Below, piece by piece: positions 35,045 through 42,777 of a stretch of DNA of 64,000 nt. The notes under the pieces are model-generated. The model searched no databases. It was not told the DNA's origin and worked only from the letters and a program-made list of their open reading frames with translations. Each line of letters begins with the position of its first letter. The stretch's first letter is position 1. Origin of the DNA: CAVVNP01 sp963800235. GTDB taxonomy: Bacteria; Actinomycetota; Acidimicrobiia; Acidimicrobiales; Iamiaceae. The translations under genes and the position numbers were made by a program. The DNA lies in NCBI GenBank assembly GCA_963800235.1, contig CAWDAD010000003.1:1-64000 (forward strand), in the 5' to 3' direction.

Positions 35045-35088
35045 GTTCACCCGTCGGCCGACCGGCGTTCACCTCCGGTTCACTGCGC
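35045..35088. promoter_or_regulatory. PHO-box-like direct repeats (GTTCAC on an 11-bp register)
   Basis: GTTCACC starts at 35045 and 35067, and GTTCAC at 35078, so the spacings are 22 and 11 bases; the unit at 35056 is degenerate. Streptomyces PhoP binds 11-bp direct repeats of GTTCACC, so this resembles such a site. It lies between the divergent exported-protein and azlC genes, ending 21 bases before the former's start. Confidence 0.55.
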
Positions 35089-35133
35089 CGATCGAGGTTG
35101 TGCCGCTCGGTCGGCCTCGGCTGGGATGCACCG

Positions 35134-35889
35134 GTGCCCCCCTCGTCCGCCCCGTCCCCGGCGCCGCCGCCGGTCACGTCCCGGCGGGCGGCCGTCGAGG
35201 GGGCCAAGGCCATGGCGCCGCTGGCGCTCGGGGTGGCGCCGTTCGGGCTGGTCGTCGGCGCGGCCTCGGCCGACGCCGGCCTGTCGATGGCTCAGACCGT
35301 CGGCTTCTCGGCCCTGGTGTTCGCCGGCGCCGCCCAGCTCGCCGCCACCGACCTGATCGGATCGAGCGCGCCGCTGCTCGTCACCATCGCGTCGGCGCTG
35401 GTGATCAACCTGCGCATGGTCATGTACTCGGCGTCGCTGGCCCCCCACGTCCGCCGCCTGCGCTCGTCGAAGCGGCTGGCCATGGCCTACCTGCTGGTCG
35501 ACCAGGCCTATGCCCTGTCGATCCTGCGCTGGGAGCGGGAGGACGAGCCGGCCCACGTCCGCTTCGCCTTCTACCTGGCCGTCGGGGTGCCGCTCTGGAC
35601 GATCTGGCAGCTCACCACCGCGCTGGGCGCGGTGTTCGGCAACAGCGTGCCGAGCGGGGTCCCCCTGTCCTTCACCGTGACCCTGGTGTTCCTCTGCGTG
35701 CTGATGCCGTCGCTCACCGACCGGCCCCGCCTGGTGGCGGCGGCGGTGGCCGGGATCGTGGCCGCGGCCGCCCGGCCCATGCCGGCGGATCTGTCGCTCA
35801 TCGTCGGCGCCGTCTGCGGCATCGTCGCCGGCACCTGGGCCGACCGCCGGCAGCGTGCCGACGAGGTGGAGGTGTGGCGGACCGGATGA
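35134..35889 (+). CDS. azlC: AzlC family branched-chain amino acid exporter, large subunit
   Basis: The 251-residue membrane protein has the AzlC hallmarks: GAKAMAPLALGVAPFGLVVGAAS, QTVGFSALVFAGAAQLAATDLI, and LVTIASALVINLRMVMYSASLAPH, followed by five hydrophobic spans. AzlCD pairs export branched-chain amino acids or their analogues. The start is GTG 35134, with an N-terminal Pro/Ser stretch of about 15 residues that may be untranslated if a later start is used. Its stop overlaps the azlD start (ATGA). Confidence 0.88.
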   Translation: MPPSSAPSPAPPPVTSRRAAVEGAKAMAPLALGVAPFGLVVGAASADAGLSMAQTVGFSALVFAGAAQLAATDLIGSSAPLLVTIASALVINLRMVMYSASLAPHVRRLRSSKRLAMAYLLVDQAYALSILRWEREDEPAHVRFAFYLAVGVPLWTIWQLTTALGAVFGNSVPSGVPLSFTVTLVFLCVLMPSLTDRPRLVAAAVAGIVAAAARPMPADLSLIVGAVCGIVAGTWADRRQRADEVEVWRTG

Positions 35890-36194
35890 CCACCTGGATC
35901 GCCATCGTCGCCATCGCCGTCGGCACCCTCGCCGCCCGGGGCTCGTTCCTGCTGCTGGCCGACCGGGGCGAGCACGTGAACCCGGACCTGGCCCGCGTCC
36001 TGCGGATGATCCCGCCGGCCGCGCTGGCCGCCCTCGTCGCCCACCAGCTGGCCGACCCCCACGCCTCGACGGCGCTGGTCGCCCGGCTGGTGGCGTCGGC
36101 GGCGGCGGGCTACATCGGCTGGCGCCGCTGGAACCTGGCCATCGCCATCGTCGTCGGCATGGCGGTGGTCATGGCCCTCGACGCCGTGCTCTAG
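35886..36194 (+). CDS. azlD: AzlD family small membrane subunit
   Basis: A 102-residue protein with four predicted membrane segments; the pattern LAARGSFLLL and RMIPPAALAALVAHQLA matches AzlD. It works with AzlC in export of branched-chain amino acids. ATG 35886 overlaps the azlC stop by four bases, so translation is coupled. Confidence 0.87.
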   Translation: MTTWIAIVAIAVGTLAARGSFLLLADRGEHVNPDLARVLRMIPPAALAALVAHQLADPHASTALVARLVASAAAGYIGWRRWNLAIAIVVGMAVVMALDAVL

Positions 36195-36270
36195 CCGAGG
36201 CTCGCCCGCGCACGCGCCGCAGGCCGCGCACGCCGCGAACCGCGGACCGGGGATCGGCGAAGGTGGAGGT

Positions 36271-37422
36271 GTGCAGGCGCGATCCGACGCCGAGGTCATC
36301 GCCGCGTCGCTGGTCGACCCGGCCGCCTTCGCCGCCCTCTTCGACCGCCACGCCGCCGCCCTGCGCCGCTACCTCGTCCGGCGGATCGGACCCGACGAGG
36401 CCGGCGAGGCACTCGGCGAGCTGTTCCGCATCGCCTTCGAGAAGCGGTCGAACTTCGACATCGCACGGCCCGAGGCCCGTCCGTGGCTCTACGGCATCGC
36501 CACCAACCTGGTGGCCCGCCACCGCCGCCAGGAGGCACGCCGCCTCCACGCCGTCGCCCGGCTCCAGGCCCGCCGATCGGTGACCGGGACCGGCACCCCC
36601 GGCTTCGACGCGGTGGCCGAGCCGGTGGTCGAGGCCGTCGACGCCGAGGTCCGCTGGCGGCAGGTGGCCGACGCCATCACCGATCTGCCCGAGGTCGAGC
36701 GCGACACCCTGCTGCTGCACGCCTGGGAGGGCCTGACCTACGAGGACGTCGCCGACGCCCTCGGCATCCCGGTCGGCACGGTCCGGTCGCGCCTCAACCG
36801 GGCCCGGGGCCGGCTCCGCGAACTGGTGGCCACCGCGGGGGAACAACCGGTGGGCGACGACCCCAGCGTCGAGCTGCGGCCCGACCGGATCGAGCCCGAC
36901 GACCCGGAGGACCCCGCCGTCCTCACCCGAGCCAAGGAGCGCTTCATGTCGACCGTCGACGAGACCGACCAGGTGGCCGTCAGCCTGCCGACGCCGGACG
37001 TCTACCCCCGCCTCGCCTACCGCGACGAGCTGGCGGCCGTCGAGCACCTGACCCGGGTGTTCCAGTTCGTCGAGCACCGTGAGGCCCGGCAGGAGCACGA
37101 CGGCAACTTCCTCTGCTGGCTCAGCATGGGCACCGGCATCGTCATGCTCGGCCACGCCAACGCCGAGGTCCACAGGATCCACAGCCCGATGGAGTCGGGG
37201 CTGACCACGGTGATCATGCACGTCTACGTCCACGACGTCGACGCCCACCACGCCCACGCCGTCGCCGAGGGCGCCGACGTCACCACGGGCCTGCGCGACG
37301 CCTTCTACGGCGAGCGCAACTACGAGGCCACCGACCCCGAGGGCCACCGCTGGCACTTCGCCGAGCGCTTCGACGACATCGTCGCCCGCGGCGGCCGCGT
37401 CGACCGCGACGACCCCTGCTGA
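36271..37422 (+). CDS. ECF sigma factor fused in frame to a VOC/glyoxalase domain
   Basis: Residues 1-190 form an ECF sigma-70: region 2 (LFDRHAAALRRYLVRR...NFDIARPEARPWLYGIATNLVARHRR) and region 4 (VERDTLLLHAWEGLTYEDVADALGIPVGTVRSRLNRARG). After an acidic linker, residues 226-383 form a VOC-fold domain (YPRLAYRDELAAVEHLTRVFQF, WLSMGTGIVMLGHAN, HVYVHDVDAHHAHAVAEGAD, TDPEGHRWHFAERF). No stop separates them. An AAGGAG site 6 bases before ATG 36946 could start the VOC part on its own, so it may make both a fusion and a free VOC protein. A ligand-sensing sigma factor is an attractive guess. Confidence 0.8.
   Translation: MQARSDAEVIAASLVDPAAFAALFDRHAAALRRYLVRRIGPDEAGEALGELFRIAFEKRSNFDIARPEARPWLYGIATNLVARHRRQEARRLHAVARLQARRSVTGTGTPGFDAVAEPVVEAVDAEVRWRQVADAITDLPEVERDTLLLHAWEGLTYEDVADALGIPVGTVRSRLNRARGRLRELVATAGEQPVGDDPSVELRPDRIEPDDPEDPAVLTRAKERFMSTVDETDQVAVSLPTPDVYPRLAYRDELAAVEHLTRVFQFVEHREARQEHDGNFLCWLSMGTGIVMLGHANAEVHRIHSPMESGLTTVIMHVYVHDVDAHHAHAVAEGADVTTGLRDAFYGERNYEATDPEGHRWHFAERFDDIVARGGRVDRDDPC
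36934..36939 (+). promoter_or_regulatory. Internal ribosome binding site AAGGAG
   Basis: AAGGAG with ideal 6-base spacing to the in-frame ATG 36946 lies at the junction between the sigma and VOC parts. It suggests that the VOC domain can be translated separately. Confidence 0.5.
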
Positions 37423-37432
37423 CCGGCTGCGG

Positions 37433-37454
37433 CTCACAGCCTCCTCACATCCGC
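37433..37454. promoter_or_regulatory. Two 11-bp direct repeats (CTCACANCC)
   Basis: CTCACAGCCTC and CTCACATCCGC are adjacent with exact 11-base spacing, 18 bases upstream of the esterase start. The register is that of a PHO box but the sequence is further from GTTCACC than at 35045. It may be chance. Confidence 0.25.
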
Positions 37455-37471
37455 TTCGTACGGTCGCGCCC

Positions 37472-38431
37472 ATGACGGACCGGCGACGTCGACGCGCCCC
37501 CCGGTGCCGGGCGGTGTCCGCCGTGGCGATCGTGCTCGGCCTCGGCCTCGTCTCGGCAGGCTGCGTGCCCGGGAGCGGGCCGGAGCCGCCCGCCTCCTGC
37601 GGCGGGTCCGGCTCTCGCGCCCACCTCGGCCTCCCCTACGCCCGGGCCGCCGGCGTCGACCCGAACCTGCTCTCGCTCGACCTGTACGAACCGGTGCGGC
37701 CCGCCGGTTGCGGACCGGCGCCCGTCGTCGTCTACGTGCACGGGGGTGGCCTGGTCGAGGGCGACAAGGGCAACCGGATCGCCGACAAGGTCCGCCTGTT
37801 CACGAGCCAGGGCTGGGTGTTCGCCAGCGTGAACTACCGCCTCTCCACCCCGGGACCGTCCGGCCAGCCGGTCGTCCGCTACCCGGTCCACGAGCAGGAC
37901 GTGGCGGCGGCGATCGCCTGGATCGACGGCCACGTCGGTCGGTACGGAGGGGATCCCGGCCGGATCCTGCTGCTCGGCCACTCGTCGGGGGCCTTCCTGG
38001 TGTCGCTGGTGAGCACCGACACCTCGTTCCTGCAGCAGGCGGGGGTCGACCCGGGCGTGGTGCGCTGCACGGCGTCGCTCGACACCGAGTACGACGTGGT
38101 CGACGCGGTCGACCAGGGCGGGAGCCTCGAGCGGCTCTACCGGAACGCCCTGGGCGACGACCCCGCCACGTGGCAGGCCGGTTCGCCGATCGGGCACACC
38201 GCTCCGGGCGCCCCGAGACCGTCCTTCCTCGTGGTCACCCGCGGAGCGGCCCGCCGCGTCGCCGGGAGCCAGCGGTTCGTCGACGCCCTCCGGGACGGCG
38301 GGACGACGGCGGACCTGCTCGACGCCGGCCCCCTGACCCACGAGGAGGTGAACGCCGCGGTGGGCCGGCCCGGAGACGCCGTCGTCACCCCGCCGCTGCT
38401 CGCCTTCTTCCAGCGCTGCGTCGCCGGCTGA
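37472..38431 (+). CDS. Secreted lipoprotein carboxylesterase (alpha/beta hydrolase)
   Basis: The 319-residue product has a signal segment ending in the lipobox VSAGC (cysteine near residue 30). The enzyme shows the hormone-sensitive-lipase-like oxyanion motif HGGG (VYVHGGGLVEG, near 90) and the nucleophile elbow GHSSGA near 170, with Asp in SLDTEYDVVDA and a histidine near GPLTHEEV. It is probably an extracellular esterase for small or feruloyl-type esters. The protein is separate from the upstream sigma gene (50-base gap). Confidence 0.85.
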   Translation: MTDRRRRRAPRCRAVSAVAIVLGLGLVSAGCVPGSGPEPPASCGGSGSRAHLGLPYARAAGVDPNLLSLDLYEPVRPAGCGPAPVVVYVHGGGLVEGDKGNRIADKVRLFTSQGWVFASVNYRLSTPGPSGQPVVRYPVHEQDVAAAIAWIDGHVGRYGGDPGRILLLGHSSGAFLVSLVSTDTSFLQQAGVDPGVVRCTASLDTEYDVVDAVDQGGSLERLYRNALGDDPATWQAGSPIGHTAPGAPRPSFLVVTRGAARRVAGSQRFVDALRDGGTTADLLDAGPLTHEEVNAAVGRPGDAVVTPPLLAFFQRCVAG

Positions 38432-38486
38432 CCGCTGGCGCGGCGGCGGCCCTCCCGGTGCCCTCCGCAGCGCCGACTACCGTCTT

Positions 38487-38501
38487 CTGACACCCCGTCA
38501 G
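38487..38501. promoter_or_regulatory. Palindromic operator, copy 5 (CTGACACCCCGTCAG)
   Basis: Extended arms TTCTGAC/GTCAGGAA are seen at 38485-38503. It ends 13 bases before the DUF35 gene start and overlaps its likely ribosome binding region (GGAAAGG). Confidence 0.7.
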
Positions 38502-38513
38502 GAAAGGCCGACC

Positions 38514-38993
38514 ATGCCGACCCGAACCCCGGTGCCCGCCATCGACGGCTGGTTCACCGTCCCCGAGCCGGGCAGCGACGAGCCCCCGGCCCTCCTCGGC
38601 AGCAGGTGCACGAGCTGCGGCACCTACGTCTTCCCGGCCACCGCCACCTACTGCCCGAACCCCTCGTGCCCCGGCCACGAGTTCGAGCCGGTGCCCCTGT
38701 CTCGCACCGGGACGGTCTGGTCCTACACCGACGCCCGCTACCAGCCGCCGCCGCCCTTCGTGGTGCCGGGTGAGGCGTTCGAGCCCTTCGGGCTGGCGGC
38801 GGTCGAGCTGGCCGACGAGGGCCTGGTGGTCATGGGCCAGCTGGTGCCGGGCGTCGGGGTCGACGACGTGGCGGTCGGCGACCGGGTCGAGCTGGTGCTC
38901 GGCACCCTGTTCTCCGACGACGACCACGACTACCTGGTGTGGCGGTGGCAGCCGGTCGACGCCGACGCCGGCCGGACGGAGGTCGCCCGATGA
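38514..38993 (+). CDS. DUF35 OB-fold acyl-CoA-binding protein with zinc ribbon
   Basis: The 159-residue protein has an N-terminal zinc ribbon (C32-x2-C35, C47, C52: CTSCGTYVFPATATYCPNPSC) and an OB-fold domain (LSRTGTVWSYTDARYQPPPPFV ... PFGLAAVELADEGLVVMGQL). DUF35 proteins partner with thiolase-like lipid-transfer proteins to form retro-aldolases that release the steroid side chain. Here the next gene is such a protein and overlaps by four bases. No MaoC domain is fused, unlike the longer ChsH2. Confidence 0.9.
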   Translation: MPTRTPVPAIDGWFTVPEPGSDEPPALLGSRCTSCGTYVFPATATYCPNPSCPGHEFEPVPLSRTGTVWSYTDARYQPPPPFVVPGEAFEPFGLAAVELADEGLVVMGQLVPGVGVDDVAVGDRVELVLGTLFSDDDHDYLVWRWQPVDADAGRTEVAR

Positions 38994-40180
38994 GCGCCGA
39001 CGACGTCGCCGTCCTCGGGGTCGGCATGCACCCGTGGGGCAAGTGGGGCCGCAACTTCGTGGAGTACGGCGTGGCCGCCGCACGGGCCGCGCTCGACGAC
39101 GCCGGCCTGCAGTGGACCGACGTCGACTTCGTGTCCGGCGCCGACACCATGCGCAACGGCTACCCCGGCTACGTGTCGGGCGCGACCTTCGCCCAGGCGC
39201 TCGGCTGGACCGGCGCCCGGGTGGCGTCGTCCTACGCCGCCTGCGCCTCGGGGGTGACCGCCCTCGAGACCGCCCGCATGCGCATCCTGGCCGGGCGCTG
39301 CCAGGTGGCGCTGGTGGTGGGCGCCGACACCACGCCCAAGGGCTTCCTCGCCCCCAACTCCGGCGACCGGCCCGACGACCCCGACTGGTTGCGGTTCAGG
39401 CTGCTGGGCGCCACCAACCCGAGCTACTTCGCCCTCTACGCCCGCCGCCGCATGGACCTCTACGGCGCGACCGACGAGGACTTCGCCCGGGTCAAGGTGA
39501 AGAACGCCCGCCACGGCCTGGCCAACCCGAACGCCCGGTACCGCAAGGAGGTCACCACCGACGAGGTGCTGGCGTCGCCCATGGTGGCCGACCCGCTCCA
39601 CCTGCTCGAGATCTGCGCCACCTCCGACGGCGGGGCGGCGGTGGTGCTGGCCAGCGCCGAGGTCGCCCGCCGCCACACCACCACCCCGGTGCGCGTCGCC
39701 GGGCTCTCGACGGTGACGCCGACCTACCCGAACACCACCATCGAGATGCCGAACTTCGCCACGGACTCGTCGGCGGTGGCGGCGGCGCCCGAGCGGGGGT
39801 TCCGGGACTCGATCGCCCACGCCGCCTACGAGGAGGCCGGCCTCGGTCCCGACGACCTCTCGCTGGCCGAGGTCTACGACCTGTCCTCGGCGCTCGAGCT
39901 CGACTGGTACGAGAACATCGGGCTGTGCAAGGCCGGCGAGGCCGAGCGCCTGCTGCACGACGGCGACACGACCCTGGGCGGACGCATCCCGGTGAACCCG
40001 AGCGGCGGGCTGGCCTGCTTCGGCGAGGCGGTGCCCGCCCAGGCCATCGCCCAGATCTGCGAGGTCACCTGGCAGCTCCGGGGCCAGGCCGGCGGTCGCC
40101 AGGTGGAGGGCGCCACCGCCGGGCTGACCGTGAACCAGGGCCTGTTCGGTCACGGCTCGTCGGTGGTCCTGACCCGCTGA
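38990..40180 (+). CDS. Thiolase-like lipid-transfer protein (Ltp-type aldolase)
   Basis: A 396-residue thiolase-fold protein of the SCP-x/Ltp group: GVGMHPWGKWGRNFVEYG at the start, SSYAACASGVTALETARMRI with the thiolase cysteine region, and a C-terminal NPSGGLACFGEAVPAQAIAQICEVTWQLRGQAGGRQV. The usual second active-site Cys-Gly motif of degradative thiolases is replaced by NQGLFGHGSSVVL, as in Ltp2-type aldolases. With the DUF35 partner it probably cleaves a beta-hydroxyacyl-CoA by retro-aldol reaction, in steroid side-chain or similar breakdown. ATG 38990 overlaps the DUF35 stop. Confidence 0.88.
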   Translation: MSADDVAVLGVGMHPWGKWGRNFVEYGVAAARAALDDAGLQWTDVDFVSGADTMRNGYPGYVSGATFAQALGWTGARVASSYAACASGVTALETARMRILAGRCQVALVVGADTTPKGFLAPNSGDRPDDPDWLRFRLLGATNPSYFALYARRRMDLYGATDEDFARVKVKNARHGLANPNARYRKEVTTDEVLASPMVADPLHLLEICATSDGGAAVVLASAEVARRHTTTPVRVAGLSTVTPTYPNTTIEMPNFATDSSAVAAAPERGFRDSIAHAAYEEAGLGPDDLSLAEVYDLSSALELDWYENIGLCKAGEAERLLHDGDTTLGGRIPVNPSGGLACFGEAVPAQAIAQICEVTWQLRGQAGGRQVEGATAGLTVNQGLFGHGSSVVLTR

Positions 40181-40195
40181 CCGGGCCGGGCCCGC

Positions 40196-40804
40196 TCAGT
40201 CCAGGCCGGTGTCCGGCGGCCCGTAGCGGCGGGACGCCATCGGCATGACCACCACCAGGGCCAGCCAGACGAGCGGCGCCTGCTCGGGTGCGACCAGCGC
40301 CACGGGGATCGAGGCGGCGAAGACCACCGCCAGCGCGAGGGGTCGGACGTGGCCCCGGTCGAGCTCGATCCGGGACACCCCCGGGTGGACGTGGCCGGCG
40401 TGCACGGCGTGGCGCCACACGAGGATCTCGGCGATGGACGCCACCACCAGGACCGTGGCGTAGCTGATCGGGGCGGCCGGGTAGCTGGTGTAGGCCGACA
40501 GCACCTGGGCGGTGAAGGGGATCAGCACGACCGGTCCGAGGAACGCCAGGTTCAGCGTCAGCAGCCGACGGTCGACGGTCTCGATCTTCCGCCAGAGGGC
40601 GTGGTGACCCATCCACAGCGCGCCGATCACGAGGAACGAGATGCCGGCGCTGAGCAGGTCGGCGAGCACGTCGCTCACGGCCTGGTGCAGGCGGGCGCCG
40701 GTGAGGTCCCGGGGCACGTGCAGGTTCAGCACCAGCAGGGTCGCGGCGATGGCCATGACACCGTCGCTGAAGGCCAGGACCCGCCCCTTCTCCGGCGGAC
40801 CCAG
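40196..40804 (-). CDS. TMEM175 (DUF1211) family potassium channel
   Basis: The protein of about 200 residues has six hydrophobic spans and the family signature R-x3-FSDG (GRVLAFSDGVMAIAATLLVL) in the first, plus FLVIGALWMGHHALWRKIETVD and LLTLNLAFLGPVVLIPFTAQVL. TMEM175-like bacterial proteins are tetrameric potassium channels. No ATG or GTG precedes the FSD motif in frame; CTG 40804 is the best start, and ATG 40756 would cut the conserved motif. The zinc-finger microprotein gene ends 31 bases upstream. Confidence 0.78.
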   Translation of the reverse strand: MGPPEKGRVLAFSDGVMAIAATLLVLNLHVPRDLTGARLHQAVSDVLADLLSAGISFLVIGALWMGHHALWRKIETVDRRLLTLNLAFLGPVVLIPFTAQVLSAYTSYPAAPISYATVLVVASIAEILVWRHAVHAGHVHPGVSRIELDRGHVRPLALAVVFAASIPVALVAPEQAPLVWLALVVVMPMASRRYGPPDTGLD

Positions 40805-40835
40805 CTCGTCGCCCTCGGTGACCTCCCCGGCGGGG

Positions 40836-40952
40836 TCAGTACTCGCGATCGGGGACCTCCCGGTCCGGGTGGTCGAAGGCGATGTGGGACTGCAGCTCGA
40901 AGATGTTCGGGAACACCAGCTCGCAGAAGGGGCACTGGCGGGTCTCGGCCAT
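40836..40952 (-). CDS. C2H2 zinc-finger microprotein
   Basis: A 38-residue protein (ATG 40952) made of little more than one finger: C7-x2-C10-x3-F14-x5-L20-x2-H23-x4-H28, which is the classical eukaryote-type C2H2 pattern including the hydrophobic core residues. A short acidic/basic tail DREVPDREY follows. Bacterial zinc fingers of the Ros type have a different spacing, so this is notable. It may bind nucleic acid or another protein. It lies directly upstream of the TMEM175 gene on the same strand. Confidence 0.65.
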   Translation of the reverse strand: MAETRQCPFCELVFPNIFELQSHIAFDHPDREVPDREY

Positions 40953-41089
40953 GGCCCCAGTCTGGCCGCGGCCCGCGGTCGGCACGAGGGAGGGGCGCGA
41001 CGCGGCCGGCGCCCCGGCGAGGCTCGACGGCAGCGGAGGCGAACCGGTGCACCGAGGAATCCTGGTGGCATCGGCCACAATGGGGGGCC

Positions 41090-42289
41090 GTGGTCCGGCG
41101 CCCGCACCTCCGATCCTCTGCCCTCGCGCTCGTGTGCGGGGTGGCGCTCGCGCTGCTCGGGGCGGCCTGCAGCTCGACGACCCAGTCGTCGAAGAGCGGC
41201 GGCGGGGCGACCACCACCGAGGTTCCGACGACCCGGCCGATCCCGGTGAAGCTGGCCATGAGCCCGGCCGGCGGCAGCACCGGCGTCGCCCTCGACCTGC
41301 CCGTGAACGTCACCGCCACCGACGGCTCGCTCACCGACGTCACCGCGGTGAACACCGCGACCGGCGCGCCCCTGCTCGGGGCCATCAGCGACGGCGGGGC
41401 GTCGTGGAAGAGCGTCGGGGCCCTCGCGCCCGACGCGACCTACAAGGTCGCCGCCACCGCCAAGGGCAACGGCGCCGAGCCGACCCGCCAGGAGTGGACC
41501 TTCACCACCCTCCACCCCGCCGACGAGCTGCACACCAAGGTCAACGTGGGCGCCGGCCGCACCTACGGGGTTGGCGTGCCGATCATCGTGCAGCTCAACC
41601 ACCCGATCGGCACGGACGAGCGGGCGGCGGTCGAGCAGCGGCTCACCGTCACCGCCGCCCCCGGCGTGGTGGGCGCCTGGCGCTGGTTCAGCAGCCAGGA
41701 GCTGCACTGGCGGCCGTCGCAGTACTACCCCGCCAACACGCCGGTGAGCCTCAAGATCGACTTCGCCGGCCTCGACGCCGGCAACGGGGTGTGGGGGGTC
41801 GACGGTCGCACCATCGACTTCAAGATCGGCGACGCCCACATCAGCACCGTCGACGCCGCCACCCACACCATGACGGTCAGCTCGAACGGCCAGGTCGTGA
41901 AGACGATCCCCGTCTCGACGGGTCGGGACCAGTACCCCACCAACAGCGGCGTCCACGTCGTCAACGAGAAGATGTCCTCGATCGTCATGGACTCCCAGTC
42001 GGTCGGCATCCCCCGCGACTCCCCCGACGGGTACTTCGAAGAGGTCAAGTGGGACGTGAGGATCTCCAACAGCGGGGAGTTCGTGCACGCCGCGCCGTGG
42101 TCGGCGGGCGACCAGGGCAGCAGCAACGTGTCCCACGGCTGCGTGAACGTCTCCGACGCCGACGGCCAGTGGTTCTACGAGTTCAGCCAGGTCGGCGACG
42201 TGGTGGCGGTCACCGGCACCCCCGACCAGCTCGAGCCCTACAACGGCTATGGCGACTGGCAGATCCCCTGGGACCAGTGGCCCAACTGA
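41090..42289 (+). CDS. L,D-transpeptidase lipoprotein (LdtMt2-like)
   Basis: The 399-residue product has a lipobox LGAAC (Cys27), two Ig-like domains (about 50-150 and 150-245) as in mycobacterial Ldt enzymes, and a YkuD catalytic domain with SHGCVNVSDADGQWFYE. The nucleophile is near Cys351 and the histidine near 349. The C-terminal tail ends in GDWQIPWDQWPN. It cross-links peptidoglycan 3-3 bonds outside the membrane. GTG 41090 is fixed by the signal peptide. Confidence 0.93.
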   Translation: MVRRPHLRSSALALVCGVALALLGAACSSTTQSSKSGGGATTTEVPTTRPIPVKLAMSPAGGSTGVALDLPVNVTATDGSLTDVTAVNTATGAPLLGAISDGGASWKSVGALAPDATYKVAATAKGNGAEPTRQEWTFTTLHPADELHTKVNVGAGRTYGVGVPIIVQLNHPIGTDERAAVEQRLTVTAAPGVVGAWRWFSSQELHWRPSQYYPANTPVSLKIDFAGLDAGNGVWGVDGRTIDFKIGDAHISTVDAATHTMTVSSNGQVVKTIPVSTGRDQYPTNSGVHVVNEKMSSIVMDSQSVGIPRDSPDGYFEEVKWDVRISNSGEFVHAAPWSAGDQGSSNVSHGCVNVSDADGQWFYEFSQVGDVVAVTGTPDQLEPYNGYGDWQIPWDQWPN

Positions 42290-42312
42290 CCTGACCGACG
42301 CCCGGGACGGGC

Positions 42313-42726
42313 TCAGTCGAGCCAGCGGCTCAGGGCCTCGACCGTGCAGGCCGGCTCGGCGCCGTCGACCTCGACGGTGATGCGCATGGTGGTCTGGACG
42401 CCCCCCTTCACCTCGTCGACCGCCAGCAGCTCGGCCCGGCCCCGCAGCCGGGCCCCGACGGCGGCCGGGGGACCGAACCGCACGACGCCGGTGCCGTAGT
42501 TCACCCCCGAGGCGAAGCCCTCGACGGTGACGATCTCGGGCAGGAGGAGGTTGGTCAGCGACAGCACGAGCAGCGGCGGCACGGTGCCCGCCGGCGCCAT
42601 CGGGTCGGGCGCCACCGCCTCGAACAGCTCGACCTCGGCCGCGCCGGGCTCCACCCACTCGCTCACCCCGAGCTCGGTGCCGACCGCCGCCCGCAGCCCG
42701 TCGGCCCCCTCGATCACCGTGCGCAT
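42313..42726 (-). CDS. MaoC-like hotdog protein lacking the hydratase motif
   Basis: The 137-residue protein aligns with actinobacterial MaoC-like dehydratases at both ends (GLRAAVGTELGVSEW near the start; GFASGVNYGTGVVRFGPPAAVGARLRGRAELLAVDEVKGGVQTTMRITVEV at the end). The middle, which normally holds the catalytic Asp and His (A-x-x-G-D-x-x-W-I-H), is replaced by the short VEPGAAEVELFEAVAPDPMAPAG. It is therefore probably not an active hydratase, or uses other residues. It is the last gene of the ipdE1/ipdF operon. Confidence 0.75.
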   Translation of the reverse strand: MRTVIEGADGLRAAVGTELGVSEWVEPGAAEVELFEAVAPDPMAPAGTVPPLLVLSLTNLLLPEIVTVEGFASGVNYGTGVVRFGPPAAVGARLRGRAELLAVDEVKGGVQTTMRITVEVDGAEPACTVEALSRWLD

Positions 42727-42739
42727 GCGGCCAGTCTGG

Positions 42740-42777
42740 CCGGTCGGCCGGGTCGGCCGGTCGGCCGGGTCGGCCGG
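42740..42777. repeat. Short tandem repeat (TCGGCCGG/G)
   Basis: Four units of TCGGCCGG or TCGGCCGGG follow each other in the gap between the MaoC-like gene and ipdF. It is too short for a CRISPR and is likely slippage DNA, perhaps helping termination. Confidence 0.6.

Noticed and set aside
42740..42777. TCGGCCGG repeats as a regulatory element
   Set aside because: Too short and GC-simple; most likely replication slippage.
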